A DNA stretch of 64,000 nt, from contig CM042547.1 in NCBI GenBank assembly GCA_023630585.1, forward strand, positions 3,266,950-3,330,949, in the 5' to 3' direction. The stretch comes from Cranoglanis bouderius (Eukaryota; Chordata; Actinopteri; Siluriformes; Cranoglanididae). Both the position numbers and the translations under genes were made by a program. Under the pieces are notes generated by a model. The model saw only the letters and a program-made list of their open reading frames with translations. It was not told the DNA's origin and made no database searches. Below, piece by piece: positions 25,960 to 40,209 of this stretch (the first letter of the stretch is position 1; each line of letters starts with the position of its first letter).

Positions 25960-26262
25960 GTGTATTCCGGATGTTTTTTGTTTTTCGCACCATCCTGTGT
26001 AAACTCTAAACACTGTTGTGTGTTTAAAAAAAAAAAAAAATCCCAGAAGATTTCTAACTCACTCAAACCAGATCATCTGTCTCCAACAACCGTGCCACGG
26101 TCACAGTCCCCGAGCCCTCATCCTGATGTTGGAGCTGAACATTAACTGAAGCTCTTGACCTGTATCTGTGTGATTTTATGCATTGCTCTGCTGATGGGAG
26201 TAATAATAAGCGCATGAATGAGCAGGTGTAAAGGTGTTCCTAATAAAGTGGTGGGGTGTCTA
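25960..26262 (+). mobile_element. Tc1-like element, terminal fragment
   Basis: Carries CGTGCCACGGTCACAGTC, AACATTAACTGAAGCTCTTG and the end GTGTTCCTAATAAAGTGG, which I recall as the end of a widespread fish Tc1 family. It stops about 100 bp before the presumed exoc1 promoter. Confidence 0.55.
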
Positions 26263-26369
26263 TTTATTAGCAGTACTGATCCGAGCCGATAGGAGGCGCT
26301 GAACCAGGAAGTCAGGATTATTGCTGTGAGTGTTTTTTTTTTTTTTTTTTTTTTTGTAGTAAGGTCTGA

Positions 26370-26529
26370 CCGGAAGACGAGCTGTTGTGGTGCACAGTGT
26401 TTGGGTTGTGTCCCTCAAACAGATATTGGTTTCATTGGAAATAATTATGCGTAAATAAATAGAGAAATATTAACTAAAGCAGAAAGCTTGCAGTTCAGCA
26501 ATATTTCCGCTGCACCGGTCTGTTTTGAG
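26370..26529 (+). other. exoc1: candidate exoc1 promoter and non-coding exon 1
   Basis: An ETS-type site CCGGAAG at 26370-26376 and unique GC-richer sequence are followed by a strong donor, GAG then GTAAGT, at 26530. The first coding exon has its own acceptor (27811-27813) eight bases before the ATG, so at least one upstream untranslated exon is required. Transcription start is not visible. Confidence 0.4.
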
Positions 26530-27182
26530 GTAAGTTAATCCGACTGGCCTTTTCTATATCCGGTATTGCTAAATGTCAAAACTGACTAGCCGGTTATGCT
26601 TAATAGTAGCTGTTACTGCTATTGCTAAGTCTAAATCCTCACGTAAACGCATACACTAGTGCACTAATAGTGATAAAGTGTTTAATAGGAAAGTTTAGCT
26701 GTGTAGTTTTGGCAGGTTTGTGTTTGGTAATTTGTACATTATATCCCAACACGATATTTATTAGACCCAGAAATGTGTTAGTTGTTCACTTCCTTACTAA
26801 ATTAAAACACAGCATCTGACAAATTTGTCACAACTGAGTATTTGCAGTGAAATTAAAATGAACCCTACCAACCTCCCAGCTATCTCATTTAGTAGTTTTT
26901 CCTTAATTTCATTGTATGCAGTTACTAATTTTCCAGTCTTATCTAAGGATAGAAAAACAAACAAACACGAAGGACCAAAATAATGAAAATAAATATGGTC
27001 TTGCATTGTTTAACTTTCAGACTTCCATGACTGTTCGTTCAGCTGAAAAACATCTTATAACCCTTTCATACAGACAGTACGTTTCAGTCTGTCTCTCTTT
27101 GTTTTTGTTTGTTTTTTTTTTTGTTTTATAAATATATTTTAGGAAACTGTTTGTCGTTCTCAATGCAGCATGCCTTAGCTAT

Positions 27183-27481
27183 ACAGTAGCGATCAACATT
27201 ATTCAACCCCCATTGCAAATCAGGTTTATTATCAAAATTGACATGTTTTGCATATTTGTGCTGTTGTGAGGGATTGTGTTCGGGGGGTTGAATAATTTTG
27301 AGACTGGACAGGTCATTATAATTTGCATTTTCAGTTGAATTTGGGGAAACCACTTGGAGCATTCGTTGTGTTGAACTATTTCAGTTGCCTTTGTTTGATT
27401 TGTTCGTTGCAAACAGCTGAAAGTCTGTACATTTTGACATGATTTGCAATGAGGGATGAATAATTTTGGTTGCAACTGTAT
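27183..27481. mobile_element. palindromic-ended MITE, Tc1-type
   Basis: The left end (ATCAACATTATTCAACCCC, then CATTGCAAATCA) and the right end (TTTGCAATGAGGG, ATGAATAATTTTGGTTGCAA) are inverted relatives, and the approximately 300-bp interior has no coding potential. It lies in the 5' UTR intron of exoc1. Confidence 0.65.
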
Positions 27482-27821
27482 ATAATTTAGTCTTTAACAT
27501 GAATTCTTTTAGACCTGATTTATTTATTTATTTATTTATTTATTTATTTGCTTGTTTGTTTGTTTTTCAGCTATTATGTTTTTTTTTCTTAATATAATTG
27601 ATATTTAAGTCAAAATTCATATCATGCATTTTTTTGTTGTTTGTTTTTTTTTACAGTAATTAAAAAACAAAGAATCTGGCTATGCTTATAAATAATTTAT
27701 ACATGAAAGGGTTCATGTTAAATGGCATTTTTTTCCTTCTTAATAACTTCATCCTTGGCATCGTACTGTTTCTGGGTTGAATCTACAACCTAAAAGTAAA
27801 GATTATTTTCCAGGAAGCAGA

Positions 27822-30329
27822 ATGACTGCCATAAAGCATGCTCTCCAGAGGGATATTTTTACTCCCAACGATGAGCGCCTGCTCAGCATCGTCAATGTCT
27901 GCAAGGCGGGGAAGAAGAAGAAGAACTGTTTCTTGTGTGCCACGGGTAGGCAATAAAACCACGAAACTGTGTCTGATCTTCTGCACTGATCAGACATTAG
28001 CCTTGTTGTAGTGTTTCACATCAGAAATGTAGCTGAAGCACAGATCATGTAAGGAGTCTAGATCTAGGCACTAGATCTAGATATTGACCTCTGTGATGCT
28101 CTACGATTGGTTAAAGTCGTTGTTCTTTTTCGCTTGTTAGTCACAACGGAGCGTCCCGTGCAGGTGAAAGTGGTGAAAGTGAAGAAGTCAGACAAAGGAG
28201 ACTTCTACAAGAGACAGATGGCCTGGGAGCTCCGTGACTTGTCGGAGGTTGATGCCAAAGATGCCACCAAGGTAAAGGTTAGGTGATGAGGTGTGAGAGA
28301 ATGGAAAATGTCAGGCGTGGTCTTATACCAGTCTCAGTTTATATTATGTATGCCTGCTCTTTACCTGCTTTAGATATTATTAAGAAAATCCTGTAAATTT
28401 TGAAAAATGTTTGTATTCTACTCGTGCTCCCGAGTGTGAATTACGCATAAAGAAGACTAACTAATGTAAACCTCGACATGATCGATTTCAAATCGTAAAA
28501 TATACTGTCGAGGTTAAATTGATGTTAACAGCATTAACAGCAGAAGCCCTTATCCAGAGCGACTTACAGAAGAACTTCAAGAACATTTTATATTATTGCC
28601 AGACAATAATAAGAAAACCAATCATTTTATATTATTGCCATTAATTACAGAATATGAAAAATAAACAAAGCGAGCAACACAAACCCATACATTAAGACAA
28701 ATAAAACAAATTCAATTATGACAAAAGAGATGGCGGTGTATAAACGGAGGATGAGCCGGTCTGTCTGCAAAGCCGTAAACAAGCTCCTCATCTGATAGAA
28801 GATTAAGTGTTCGCTTATTATTATTATTAATATGATATATTATTAAATATCTTTATTAGCATAGAAGTGACTCAAAATAACTTCCACTTTTGTCTCTCAG
28901 TCTTTACTCTGATCGTAGAAAAACCCAGCTGTCTGTGCACTTGAACTTTTATGGAGTTTTGTGGGCGTGAATAAATGCAAATGAGCCGTGTCAGGAACCC
29001 GCTTTGGGCTTTATGGGTGATCAACCAATAAGCGATTCCGAAAATCCGGCAGAAAATTTTTGTTTGGTTTGGCTTATAAATAAAGATTTACACACAGTTT
29101 TACTAAAAGATTGATAATTGAGGTCCATTGACCGTTTACTGTTTTTTTTTTTTTTTTTTTTAGCAGTATGCACAAATCAAACACTACAATATAATAAATT
29201 ACATGTACTCTCCAGTATGTACAGGATACAGATACCTGTTTCAGACTAAACACTGGCCAACTTGAACACACATGATAATTTGCCTAGTGAAAAAAGCAAC
29301 TCATTTAAATAGGGAAAAGATTAGGATTTGAGCACACAGGGTGTGATATCAATACATTGATAGACACTTCTAAATAACACCAAGGACACTCATATTTGCA
29401 TGATTGTTTGTTTTTTTTCCCTCCACCCCAGAGAGCAAAATAGCAGGGTATAAACCTGGTGTAACAAATGCTTAAGGGTAATTGCACTATAGTGATTTAA
29501 AGATTATAGCAGGAAAAAAGTGTCTTGGAAGTGGCAGTGTGTTTTCTAGCCATATTCCATGTTTCACATCTTTATCATTCGTAATAAATCTTGCCGTAAC
29601 TCACTTTTCTCATCGTCTCCCCTGCCTCTGTAGGAGAACCCAGAGTTTGACCTACACTTTGAAAAGGTGTATCGTTGGGTGGCCAGCAGCACGGCAGAGA
29701 AGAACTCCTTCATTTCCTGTATCTGGAAGCTGAACCAGCGCTACCTGAGGAAGAAAGTGGAATTCGTTAATGTCAGCCCCCAGCTGCTGGAAGGTAGAGC
29801 CTCGGTTTACACCACCCACTACTGCCCCTACTGGTGCTAAGGAGTAATAGCACGTGCATGTACTGTAGTTAAATTGGTGGTGGGATTGTGTAACTGCCGG
29901 TATGCATGTATTATCGTAACAGTATAAGCTTTGTTATGAAACATATCAGTACGTGACTAATAGGTGCATGTAGAGTGACTGAAATTGTTAAGTCTGTTGA
30001 TGCAGCCAAAGTGAACCTAGTTTACCTGATTAAACACTCTCTTTCTCTCTCCCTCTCCTCTTTCACTAAGTGGCTTTATAATGCTTTATAATCTCTCTTC
30101 TGCACCCTTCTCCTTAAATCTCTCACTGGCCAGAGCTTCCTGAAGGTTGGTACAGTACCTGCTTTTCCTCCTTTGTCTCCATTCTCCATTGCCATTCATC
30201 TTTTCATTTTCTTTTTTCCCCTCATTGAGTTGGAGCGCACCCTTGATGGTTTTTGTCTGTTTGAATTCACCTTCATATAGCAAGAGTTGTTTGACATTGA
30301 TCTGTGCACAAGGAAAGCTTTTACTGACA

Positions 30330-30382
<53 letters not shown>

Positions 30383-33300
30383 CGATAACTCGATGTGTGG
30401 AGGTAAAAGCTCCAAAACTGATTTAATGATATTTAAAAATAGTTTTCAACAGTCCTGTTTCCTGAAACATCTACATTTCTACCCTAATAATAATTACAAT
30501 TCTACCCCACACATTACATGCACTCCCTAACAAAGTGTGTGTGCTGTACATGTTATAACAGTTTACTTGTAGATATCTTGTATTAGCGCTATAACACATG
30601 CCTCATCCTCAGAGTCAGTGCCTAGCGGCGAGAGTCAGAGTGTTGCCGGTGGTGATGAGGACGCTCTGGACGACTACCAAGAACTGAACACACGGGAGGA
30701 GCAGGACATTGAGAGCATGATGGAGGTGTGCGAATACGCCATCTCCAACGCCGAGGCCTTCGCTGATAAACTTTCCCGAGAGCTGCAGGTCCTGGATGGG
30801 GTGAGTACCTGGAGGCCTTTTTTTTTTTCTTTTTGGGCACATTTCCTATTCATTCTTTGTTGTTAACTGTTTCCCCACCCATCCAGGCAAACATCCAGTC
30901 AATCATGGCGTCAGAGAAGCAGGTGAACATCCTGATGCAGCTGCTGGATGAGGCGTTGGCCGAGGTGGATGCCATCGAGGGAAAGCTGCTGAGCTATGAG
31001 GAAATGCTGCAGAGTGTCAAGGAGCAGATGGACCAGATCTCCCAGAGCAACCTGCTCATTCAGATCAGCAAAACCAACAACGGAAAGCTCCTTGATGAGA
31101 TCCAGTTTCTGGTGGTGAGGAGCCATGGGAGCTGTGCTGTTGGGGGTGGTGGTGTGTGTGATGAATGGGTGGATGGATGATGGTGTAAAGACACTGTTTG
31201 TTTCAGCCGTCAAATCACAGTGCAGCAATGAAGATCAGTACATTATGTATCAGACAAATAGAAATAAATTATAAATATAATGTGATACTATTGAAACATT
31301 AGATGTAATAGATGCAATAGATATTTGCTAATGAGGCCATGGTTAATGTCGACGCTGTGACGGGTCTTGCAGTTAGTACGCAGTCTAAGAAAGTTAAAGA
31401 CTTCGTTTCTGACTCTTTGTCTTTGCAGAACTCTATGGATCTGTCTAAAGGGCATATCAGAGCTCTACAGGAGGGAGATCTGTCCTCTCCTAAAGGTATC
31501 GAGGCCTGCATCAATGCCTCCGAGGCTCTGCTGCAGTGTATGAACGTAGCACTCCGACCAGGTGTGTGTCTGAAACATCCACAGTACGACAAACAGAAAT
31601 ACTGCATATTAAAAAAAATATATTTTGTAGAACCTCTAGGTGAAATTTTGGGAAAGTTCAGTGACACGCCATGTTGCATCATGTAAAAGTGTTTTGAGGA
31701 GGAGTGGCCTGAGTAATCATGGATGAGCATGCATAACATGTAACATGCTATGGTTTCAAATCTCTGTGATGTGTGTGTGTGTGTGTGTTTGTGTGTGTGT
31801 GTCAGGTCATGATAAGCTGCTGGCCGTGAAGCAGCAGCAGCATCTGTTTGCTGATCTCCGAGACAATTTTGCCCGTCGCCTCACCAACCACCTCAACAAT
31901 GTGTTTGTGCACCAGGTAACGGTCAATGTGCACACATTTCTTACTTCTTTGGCTTAATTAAGCCTTGTTCATGTTCCTTTTTTCCCCCCCTAGTCTGTGA
32001 CTATTTTCCTATTCTGATTTATGTTCTTCGTTCTGTGATCAGTCTGCTGCTGTTCTGAACTGTTCTGTCTCTCTGTGCCACCTCACTTCACTCTTAGTTC
32101 AACCACTTCAGTCACTTCAAAATGACCATTCCTCAGTTCTATAGGTCGTCCTGTCTGTCACTCCCTGTGAGTACACTCTCCCCCCCACTGTTTGACCTGC
32201 CCACTCTAACCGAACTTGTGATCTTCACTTCCTCCACTAACATCCATCGAATGTCCTTGCTTCCACAGATGCATGTGTGTGGTGTCTTATACATCTCAGG
32301 ATGTCTACCAGTCCATGAACTCACCAGTACCACCAGCAGGCTCTGTCTGAATTTAACGTTCTCTCTCACACCACCTAGAGGTGTGGAGAAAAAAAAAAAA
32401 ACACTGCATTGTTTTGTTCAGTGAGAACTGCTTTTTATGCCTCCTGGGTATGTGTAGTGAAATACTTTTGAGGAGTATTAAAAAAAAAACAAACAAAGAT
32501 ACCGCATGCTATAACTGTGGGCCATATTCAGAGTTGGTGATTTTCGGCAAGTTCAAAATATACAAGGAGAAAGATGAACATATCCAGGGTAGTGCTGTGT
32601 AGGTGTGTGGGTTCAATTTGTGATATGGTGTAGCAAAAGCAAAAAAATTAGGTATAGACTAATAGGATTACATGAAAATGTAAAAAAGCTAATATAAATA
32701 AACAGGTATTAGTATCCTAATGTGTTGTGAATGTTGAGGTTGATTGTCTGAAATCCCCCAACTTTAACTGCCTGACAGCCTTTAATATGTACAGCAGATA
32801 CTACTACTTTAAGAAGCAGACAAAGCATCAAAATCAGTATGAATCGCAGCATTGAGAATTCCACTAAACATTAATGTTCTCAAAATAACTGCTTATCCTC
32901 AGGAAATTCCAGTTATTTCCAAAAATATAAACAAATTAGTAATTTAAACATTATCCCCTTTTGAACACACAACCCCTTTAGTTTTTGCACACTTTATTGT
33001 GTTATAGATTTAATTTAAAATGGATTCAATTTCCATTTTTTTCCTTCAGTCTACACACTGTAAACCATAATGACAAACGAAAACAAGAAAAAAAATGTGA
33101 ATTTTTTTGCAAATTTATTAAAAATCAAAAATTGAAATCTCTCATTTAGATACGTATTTAGACCCTTTATTCAGTACTTTTATTAAATCATCATTGGCAG
33201 CAATTGCAGCTTTGAGTGTGTCTCTACAAGCTTTGCAGACCTGCATTTGGGCAGTTTCTGCCATCTTCAGGTCTCTCCACAGATATTCTATAAAGTTCAA

Positions 33301-36300
33301 GTCTGGGCTTTGGCTGGGGCACTCATAGAGACTTGTCCCGACGCCACTCCAATGTTGTTGTTGTTTTTGGCTGAATGCTACCCAGTCTGAGGTTATGCCA
33401 TATGCCTTCTACTCAGGACTGGCTTCTGTCTAGCCACTCTACCATAAAGGCCTGATTGATGGAGCATTTCTGAGATGATTGTCTTTCTGGCAGAAGTCCT
33501 CTCTACAGACTCTACAAAGGACTTCTGAAGCTCTGTTATAGTGGCCATTTTTTTCTTGGTCACCTCCTTTACCAAGGCCCTTCTAGCCCAGTAAATGAGT
33601 TTGGCCAGACTAGGACCAGTCCTGGTGGTTCCAAACTTCTTCCATTTTACAATGATTACAATGATCTTTGGTCTGACATGCACAGTGAATTGTGGGACCT
33701 TATTCGTATAGGTCCGTACCTTTCTAAAACATGTCAAGTCAATTGAATTTGCCACAGGTGGACTTCAGTCTATCTCAAAATAATAAGCAAACAGGATGCT
33801 GGCTGAATACTTATCTGATTTCAGATTTCAGTTTTTGATGTTTTACTAAATTTGTGTGAAATGTATTTTTCTAATCTTAAATTAAATCTATAATACAGTA
33901 AAGTGTGCAAAATGGAAGGGTTCTGAATACTTTCAAAGCCCTCTGTACATCATGCAGTGCTGCGCAAGCATCCTATAAACTCTCGTGTTAAAAAATGTAG
34001 CCGTTCTTTGTGGCTTTTCTATCTTTGTGAGCTTACGGCCCATTCCCCACCTGCATGAAAGAAAATAACGCGCACTCGTGACTCGTCACGTCGGATCCCG
34101 GTCACGATACACACCTCTTACTTTAACCAGAAAAAAGGTCTCCACACACACGCACCTTGCGCCACTGTCCGATTCGTTTTGAGGTCAGAATACTAATGGG
34201 TGCATTTTGTTATTAACTCACACTTCACTCAACTCTGAATACGGCCCGGTAGCAGCTGGATGTGAAGTAGAGACAGAGGTTAGAAGTGTTGGCGTGGGGG
34301 TAAGAAAGTCAGAAAGCACGCTGTTCGATTTGAGAAAGCAAAGCATGTGTGCCAGTGTTTCAGGAGCGTAGCTCTGATTCCCTTCCAAGGATGAAAGACT
34401 GACTGCAAGGGAATGTTAGTTCAGACTAACTGCCTGTGTTTTTAGATCATCATAAGATCATCCCTGTAGGTTTGCTTGTTGCCATTAACAAATTATTTCT
34501 TACAGTGATGACTTCAGACACTGTTTTAGTGTGTATGCTCTTCTTGCACATGTTTTTTTTATTTATTTTTTTAATTGGTTTTTAAAATTTATTTATTTAT
34601 TTATTTTTAACACCATCGTGTGTGTGTGTGTATCTGTATGTGTATAGGGTCATGACCAGAGCTCGACGCTGTCTCAGCACACCGCAGAGCTGACCCTGCC
34701 CAAGCACAGCCCACTACACAGAGACCTGCTCAGGTACGCTAAACTGATGGAGTGGCTGAAGAACACGCAGAGAGAGAAGTACGAGGGCTTGTCCAGGGTG
34801 AGCATTTCTTCATCACCTGCATCACCACCACAAACATCATCATCATCCTAAGCATCAGAACGTCCCTGGGATTGAGATTAAATCCATGTTCTCACTTTAT
34901 CACCATGCACATTTTTGAAATAACATTTCTAGTAACAATAAACTAAGCATCTTCTGTCTTATTTAACTAGACCTACGTGGACTACATGACTAGGTTGTAC
35001 GAGAGAGAGATCAAAGACTTCTTTGAGGTTGCAAAAATCAAAATGGCAGGAACCACCAAAGAAGGGAAAGGAAAGTTTGGTAAGATTTGTGTCTATCTTA
35101 AGTGTTTATTTGTGTATTTTTCTCATTATGCAAATTCTCCATTGTCAACTTTTGTGCTCAGTGTTTGTCCTGTGTTTGCACCGGTCTTTTGCTTGCATTC
35201 GTGCATTTGTCTGACTCTGATGTGATACAGAAGATAGAGTTGTCATTGCTTGCACTAATGTTGCTCTTAATGAAAAAACACACTTTAGTTTCTTGACATC
35301 AGAAGCATTAGTGTCGTACTGGACAGACGATCTAAATTGCTAACGACTCATTATGAGTCTTGGAGTAAACATTTGGGAGGTTAAACTGTCTGGTGTGCCT
35401 TAAAATACCTCAAATCACAACGCTTAATGTATCTTAAGCATACCAGATTATTTTCGATTAATCTGATATGTTATAATACAGTGATATATTTATCTCCATC
35501 TCAATTGAAGGTTTGGTGGTGCACGTTAAGGTTAATTATAATTATGAATATGATTTTAATTTAGGGCTGCAACTAACAAGTATTTTGATTATCGAATAAT
35601 CTATATGGATTTTTCTAAAAATATTTATGTAAATATATTTCTTTGCAGCATTTCAACCAACTAAATCTATCAACTATATGTCGCATCTCCATTTCAAGCC
35701 CTGAATTGTTCAGTTCTTACCAAACAAATGGGGGGGGGGAAGGCAAAATAAATATCTAGTGTCTGTCTCGAACCACTCCGATGCTAAATTCATTTTGCTT
35801 GCTGTGTGTGTGTGGTGAAACATCTTCGGTGTGTGGAATCGCAAAGCATTGACTCGTAGTTTTCAAAGCCTGGAATCAGTGAATCGACTCTTTTTGGGGA
35901 TCGACTTTGATGTGAACTGAAGGCATGGTAGCGACTTGACTCGACTAACTTTACTTTTCTGAGCCAAAAGTCACACTTCTTATCGAATAAAAATAAATAA
36001 ATAAATTATCCACCTCAATTGAGCACATAAGTTTTTTTTATGCGCATTTTGGAGGTTTTATTTGCATCTAGTGTTTCCATCCAGCGTTTTTGTTTTTTGT
36101 TGTTTTTTTTTTTATGCGATATCCCAAAATTCAGTCCGTACAGGATTTTGGAGTGTTGCTGCGGCTTATTTCAAAATTTGCGATGCAATTTTTTTGTGCT
36201 TTTTTGCAGAAAACTACTTGAACTGGCGAAATTGCAGTTGCACGAAATTGTTTTGCACGGTCTTTAGCAGTGATGTTCGTTGGTAAATGAGACCTTTTAG

Positions 36301-38929
36301 CTGTTCGACGCACATAAATCGGAGAGGACTTCGGCCGAATGCGCGTTGTGATGACGTCCTATGGCGTGTTGTGGTGATATCACACAGAAAATCTGCGTCC
36401 ATTTTGAAAAATTGCAAGCGAATATTCATAGTTTTTCCGATCGCAAAATCCTGGAGGGACTAATTGATTTTGTTTATTAGTTGTTGCAGCCCTAATTGAA
36501 GTTGTGTACTAATATCTATATAGTAAAAGACACTTAGGAGTAATAAAGCTTTATTTGATAATGAATTCCTAGTACAACGCTCACCATCAGATGGAGATAA
36601 CTCGACATTCCCATTGTTCTCTGTTGTGTGGAAAACAAAACGCTAGTGAATTTTGTTTTCAAGCAACAACCAGGCTTGCAAAGCCACCTCGGACACGGCA
36701 GCGCATGTCATTGTGTATATCTCTGACCTCATGTCTAACCCCTAACCCCTGAGTCCCACTGCATGTCATGAGCCTAACGTGTCTCTGTCTCTGATGCCTG
36801 CCTTTCTAACTGGCCTGCAGCCACGCTTCCTCGGAAAGAGAGCGCTCTCAAACAGGAGACGGAAAGTAAGTACCACGCAGCACGCATCTTTCACCGCTTC
36901 ATTTCAAGTGCCAAAATACACCTCATATACTTTATTTTCACTGATTACTGACTAGAAGGAAAACGTTTAAAGATGCAACAAATCTCTTACTAAACTTTGT
37001 GTTTCTGCACTGGTTTGCAGCGTAATTTACCCAAACACACACACATGTGCACGCACAGATTTACATACAACTTTTCAAAACTCATGCTTGTCACACATGT
37101 ATGTGCGTATGTGTCTTTGGCTAGACATTTGTTAGCAGAGCTTTACAAAATGTGTTTGAAGGTCAGACTAACCTCAAACGTTTTGTTTGTCATCAAGCAG
37201 TGTCGTTTCAGTGAACTGTGAGCACACAGAGGCATCAGCATTATTCCTGTCCAATCAATATACTATTAACAGGGAATTTCTGGGATGAAAATCACATTTA
37301 CTAAAACGAAAAAGACTTGGATATGGAAAACATATTTCAGACTAAATAAAACTTTAACTGTAACCTACATGCTATATTGTGAATATGGTTATTGTCTTCG
37401 GAATAGTGATATACAGGTGCATCTCAATAAATTAGAATGTCGTGGAAAAGTTCATTTATTTCAGTAATTCAACTAAAATTGTGAAACTCGTGTATTAAAT
37501 AAATTCAGTGCACACAGACTGAAGTAGTTTAAGTCTTTGGTTCTTTTAATTGTGATGATTTTGGCTCACATTTAACAAAAACCCACCAATTCACTATCTC
37601 AACAAATTAGAATACTTCATAAGACCAATAAAAAAAACATTTTTAGTGAATTGTTGGCCTTCTGGAAAGTATGTTCATTTACTGTACATGTACTCAATAC
37701 TTGGTAGGGGCTCCTTTTGCTTTAATTACTGCCTCAATTCGGCGTGGCATGGAGGTGATCAGTTTGTGGCACTGCTGAGGTGGTATGGAAGCCCAGGTTT
37801 CTTTGACAGTGGCCTTCAGCTCATCTGCATTTTTTGGTCTCTTGTTTCTCATTTTCCTCTTGACAATACCCCATAGATTCTCTATGGGGTTCAGGTCTGG
37901 TGAGTTTGCTGGCCAGTCAAGCACACCAACACCATGGTCATTTAACCAACTTTTGGTGCTTTTGGCAGTGTGGGCAGGTGCCAAATCCTGCTGGAAAATG
38001 AAATCAGCATCTTCAGAAAGCTGGTCAGCAGAAGGAAGCATGAAGTGCTCCAAAATTTCTTGGTAAACGGGTGCAGTGACTTTGGTTTTCAAAAAACACA
38101 ATGGACCAACACCAGCAGATGACATTGCACCCCAAATCATCACAGACTGTGGAAACTGAACACTGGACTTCAAGCAACTTGGGCTATGAGCTTCTCCACC
38201 CTTCCTCCAGACTCTAGGACCTTGGTTTCCAAATGAAATACAAAACTTGCTCTCATCTGAAAAGAGGACTTTGGACCACTGGGCAACAGTCCAGTTCTTC
38301 TTCTCCTTAGCCCAGGTAAGATGCCACTGACGTTGTCTGTGGTTCAGGAGTGGCTTAACAAGAGGAATACGACAACTGTAGCCAAATTCCTTGACACGTC
38401 TGTGTGTGGTGGCTCTTGATGCCTTGACCCCAGCCTCAGTCCATTCCTTGTGAAGTTCACTCAAATTCTTGAATTGATTTTGCTTGACAATCCTCATAAG
38501 GCTGTGGTTCTCTCGGTTGGTTGTGCATCTTTTTCTTCCACACTTTTTCCTTCCACTCAACTTTCTGTTAACATGCTTGGATACAGCACTCTGTGAACAG
38601 CCAGCTTCTTTGGCAATGAATGTTTGTGGATTACCTAGTGAACCAAACTGAGAGACCATTTTGAAGGCTCAGGAAACCTTTGCAGGTGTTTTGAGTTGAT
38701 TAGCTGATTGGCATGTCACCATATTCTAATTTGTTGAGATAGTGAATTGGTGGGTTTTTGTTAAATGTGAGCCAAAATCATCACAATTAAAAGAACCAAA
38801 GACTTAAACTACTTAAGTCTGTGTGCATTGAATTTATTTAATACACGAGTTTGACAATTTGAGTTGAATTACTGAAATAAATGAACTTTCCATGACATTC
38901 TAATTTATTGAGATGCACCTGTATGTGTG

Positions 38930-39008
<79 letters not shown>

Positions 39009-39118
39009 CCAGAGTCGTAAATAAGATAATAGCATAAATACGTATGATTACGCAGTATAGGCCATTGTTTGTGATTAGGTGTAGTACTTTGTAGTGCTGT
39101 ATCTGTGGGAGTGTGTAC

Positions 39119-39166
<48 letters not shown>

Positions 39167-40177
39167 GTCTTATCTTCTCTGGGACTCTCTCAGGTCTTCA
39201 TGGGAGTTCAGGAAAGCTTACTGGCTCCACCTCCAGTCTCAACAAGTTGGCTGTGAGCAGTTCCAACAGCCGTCGCTCACAGTCCTCATCATTGCTCGAC
39301 ATGGGCAACATGTCCGCCTCTGACCTGGACGTGGCTGACAGGACCAAGTTCGACAAGGCAAGGACAGAAATTCTGTTATAGTCTGTGTTAAGGTTTGGAT
39401 TAAAATCTTTTATACCACAGCGCTGTAGAATTTTTAAATCTGATTGGTCAGAAAGTGTTGATTAATTTTCTATAACAGTAAATCACAGGTTTCTATTAAT
39501 GCACTCACTCTAATACGTTATCATTTCTATAGTAACAATTCCTTCACAGTGATTTGTATAGTGGACGCTCCACATAATTTAACCCCAAACAAAGAAAAAT
39601 GTATAATCAGTCATATGGAGAGGTTTTCTGTAAGGAGATGTTTATTTAACAATTATGGAAGGAGCCTGTTATGTTCTGGACATTATGGATGGAGACAGTC
39701 TTCGGGACTGAGGGTGTTGCGCTTTCAGGTTTCTCAGAAAACATGAAAAAATGCGCATTTTATCTTATTAACTTCAAGAGAAAGAAAAAAGAAAGGTTAC
39801 GTTATAGCTGCTATAATGTAAGTGATAACAGGACCTAACTTGTCTCATGGATGTTCAACATCATTAAATATAATTATAAATGGTTAAAAAGTGACACCCG
39901 GATCATTAATAAATTAAAAATTGCAATCCTCTGCAAATAACTGTGATATAAATGCTTCAGGAAATGCTGTTATTAGAAAATAATCAAATTGTAGTGGTTA
40001 AAGTAACTCCCCTTTTGCGTCAGGCCACATCCCACCAACCCATCATTGATTATTTTCCTAAAAGAGCACAGTCAGTTGTGTTTTATTTCGTACTTAATTA
40101 ATTCCATAGTTAATACGTCCAGGAACGATTAGCATTAACTCTTACAGTAATACCTTTCAGAATAAGTGCAGTTGTTC

Positions 40178-40209
<32 letters not shown>

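Noticed and set aside
30911..31228. 105-codon minus-strand frame
   Set aside because: Antisense shadow of the exoc1 exon 30887-31114.
37646..38066. Plus-strand frames over Tc1 copies, repeated at 54030-54450
   Set aside because: Antisense shadows of the transposase; present in both copies because the elements are nearly identical.
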